A stretch of 7,618 nucleotides of DNA from an uncultured Tissierellia bacterium. GTDB taxonomy: Bacteria; Bacillota; Clostridia; Tissierellales; Peptoniphilaceae. The position numbers were made by a program, and so were the translations under genes. Below the pieces are notes generated by a model. That model was not told the origin of the DNA and ran no database searches. It was given only the letters and a program-made list of their open reading frames with translations. Numbering within the stretch: the stretch's first letter is position 1; each line of letters opens with the position of its first letter. The stretch lies in contig CAMYAK010000021.1 of the NCBI GenBank assembly GCA_947253765.1, forward strand, positions 1 through 7,618, written 5' to 3'. Positions 6,482 to 7,618 of this stretch are shown piece by piece.

Positions 6482-6796
6482 AAAAGATTATTGATTCCAC
6501 AAATACAGGAACGAAAAGAAAGTCATAAATCGGAACATCTTGGGAGGCTCCTTTATGAAACAAGACAGGAATTAAGGAAAATGGGATTAAAAGAGTTCTG
6601 TACTTTTAATAAAATGGAAGCGATTTTTCATCAAATGTGAATGCTATTAGGAAATCTATGGAGGTATTTATGGCAGAAGGTATATGCCATATGTTTTTAC
6701 AGAACAGGGTATCGCTATGCCGGAAAATCAGGGGGAGAATTCTCCACCCTTCAGACCGTTACAAAACGTCTACCAAAGCTTAAAATCAAAAAATAG
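6482..6796 (+). pseudogene. Possible decayed reading frame with an internal stop, unrecognised
   Basis: After a TAA at 6479-6481 one frame stays open for 52 codons to a TGA at 6638-6640, then continues in the same frame from an ATG at 6641 for 51 codons to TAG at 6794-6796. The first part is protein-like, with segments such as ERKESHKSEHLGRLLYETR and RKMGLKEFCTFNKMEAIF. The second starts MLLGNLWRYLW and ends in a basic tail. There is no good start signal for the first part. An alternative 37-residue frame at 6670-6783 has a GGAGG site 5 bases before its ATG. No family is recognised for any of these. The stretch looks like remnant DNA between a terminator and a new gene, and may not code at all. 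Confidence 0.25.
6731..6748. repeat. GC-rich palindrome around GAATTC
   Basis: GGAGAATTCTCC at 6734-6745 is a perfect 12-bp palindrome. Beyond one G/A mismatch, two more G-C pairs extend the symmetry to 6731-6748. There is no loop and no T run, so it is not a terminator. It could be a protein-binding dyad or a leftover of an element boundary. It lies 126 bases upstream of the KilA-N start. Confidence 0.5.
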
Positions 6797-6801
6797 ATAG
6801 A

Positions 6802-6840
6802 TTGTGTGCTGATTAGAGCAATCATTATATAATAATTATT
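6802..6840 (+). promoter_or_regulatory. Candidate promoter for the KilA-N gene
   Basis: TTGTGT at 6802-6807 is followed after 17-18 bases by TTATAT/TATATA at 6825-6831, with a consensus TATAAT at 6828-6833 overlapping it. Two perfect 10-bp AT palindromes cover the site (ATTATATAAT at 6824-6833 and AATAATTATT at 6831-6840). Transcription would start about 35 bases before the TTG at 6874. The consensus -10 makes this the best promoter candidate in the window, though AT palindromes are weak evidence of an operator. Confidence 0.45.
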
Positions 6841-6860
6841 GTAAAGATTACACCAGCAGA

Positions 6861-6866
6861 GGGAGG
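6861..6866 (+). promoter_or_regulatory. Ribosome binding site supporting a TTG start
   Basis: GGGAGG, within the longer purine run GAGGGAGGGAG, ends 7 bases before TTG at 6874-6876. The KilA-N frame has no ATG before the middle of its domain, so this site decides the start. Confidence 0.8.
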
Positions 6867-6873
6867 GAGTAAA

Positions 6874-7618
6874 TTGTCGAAAATCAAGAAAGAGCAAATT
6901 TCTGCTAAGGGATTTAGTATTCAAGTTTATACTGAAGATTTTAAAAATGATTATCTAAGCTTAACAGATATAGCTAGATATAAAAATCAACACGAACCAA
7001 AAGATGTAGTGAAAAATTGGCTAAGGGTGAGAGACACCATTGAATTTCTAGGATTATGGGAAACAATTAATAATCCAAATTTTAAAGGGGTCGAATTCGA
7101 CTCCTTTAGGAATGAAGCAGGTAGTAATGCATTTACCTTATCTCCTCAACGATGGGTAAATTCAACAAACGCAATAGGAATAATATCTAAATCTGGAAGA
7201 GGCGGAGGAACTTTTGCCCATCCTGATATAGCAATGGAATTTGCCTCATGGATATCAGCAGAATTTAAGCTATATTTAATTCAAGATTATAAGAGATTAA
7301 AGTCAGATGAAAATTCAAAATTATCCCCATCATGGAATCTTCACAGAGAAATATCAAAGATAAATTACAAAATTCATACAGATGCAATCAAACAATATCT
7401 CTTAAAAGATCTGACCAATGAACAGTTATCTTATAAATACGCAAATGAAGCAGATATGCTTAATGTCACCCTATTTAATAAAAGAGCTAAACAATGGCGG
7501 GAAGAAAATCCGAATTTAAAGGGTAATATGAGAGACTATGCAAGTCTGAATGAGTTGTTGGTGCTTGCCAATATGGAAAGCTATAATGCGATTCTTATTG
7601 GAAAAGGTATGGAGCAAA
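6874..7618 (+). CDS. KilA-N domain protein, 3' end cut by the window
   Basis: The frame opens at TTG 6874 and stays open to the window edge, giving 248 residues with no stop. Residues about 16-142 form a KilA-N domain, a predicted DNA-binding fold found in phage and bacterial proteins and named after phage P1 KilA. It includes YLSLTDIARYK (27-37), KNWLRVRDTIEFLGLWE (47-63) and the strong motif GRGGGTFAHPDIAMEFASWIS starting at residue 108. A helical C-terminal part follows, with DYASLNELLVLANMESYNA at 221-239. The first in-frame ATG lies at residue 121, inside the domain, so the TTG must be the real start. Members known to me are about 270 residues, so only a short tail is missing. The gene is AT-rich and follows remnant-like DNA, which suggests a prophage or integrated element to the right. 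Its exact function is unknown. Confidence 0.85.
   Translation, partial: MSKIKKEQISAKGFSIQVYTEDFKNDYLSLTDIARYKNQHEPKDVVKNWLRVRDTIEFLGLWETINNPNFKGVEFDSFRNEAGSNAFTLSPQRWVNSTNAIGIISKSGRGGGTFAHPDIAMEFASWISAEFKLYLIQDYKRLKSDENSKLSPSWNLHREISKINYKIHTDAIKQYLLKDLTNEQLSYKYANEADMLNVTLFNKRAKQWREENPNLKGNMRDYASLNELLVLANMESYNAILIGKGMEQ

Overview
The window reads as chromosomal DNA from a low-GC Gram-positive (Firmicutes) bacterium. The evidence is strong AT richness, purine-rich Shine-Dalgarno sites (AAGGGAG, AAAGGAGG), Rho-independent terminators, and a large sortase-anchored surface protein with Cna B-type domains. The style of that protein (right-handed beta-helix repeats, CnaB stalk, proline spacer, NPGTGD sorting motif) fits anaerobic cocci of the Peptoniphilus/Anaerococcus/Finegoldia group. 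That placement is an inference, not a proof. Bases 1-28 are not biological: they match the Nextera/Tn5 tagmentation adapter, so the left edge is an untrimmed contig end.

Layout, all genes on the + strand. (1) 29-166 is an upstream region with a perfect 12-bp palindrome and a possible promoter. (2) 167-3103 encodes a 978-residue cell-wall-anchored adhesin-like protein, closed by a strong hairpin terminator at 3140-3183. (3) 3184-3451 is intergenic and holds a possible minus-strand gene remnant and two small inverted repeats. (4) 3452-4765 encodes a DUF2254 membrane protein. (5) 4892-5806 encodes a FmdA/AmdA-type acetamidase/formamidase. (6) 5893-6399 encodes an XRE-type HTH regulator with two C-terminal membrane helices, closed by a GC-rich terminator at 6437-6465. 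(7) 6482-6796 is poorly organised DNA with decayed reading frames and a strong palindrome. (8) 6874-7618 is a TTG-started KilA-N domain gene cut by the right edge.

The genes do not form one obvious pathway. The surface protein is a self-contained unit with its own terminator. DUF2254, the amidase and the HTH-membrane protein lie in the same direction with 126- and 86-base gaps, and the only clear terminator is after the HTH gene. They may be partly co-transcribed, and the HTH-membrane protein is a possible regulator of its own neighbourhood. Base composition changes along the window: AT-rich surface protein, visibly more G/C in the amidase and HTH genes, then AT-rich again at the KilA-N gene. 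This suggests a mosaic of segments with different histories. KilA-N proteins are typical of phages and integrated elements, so the right end probably enters a mobile or accessory region.

No clearly new multi-gene system is visible. The points most worth following are the TTG-started KilA-N gene and what lies beyond it, the decayed segment before it, and the architecture of the surface protein.
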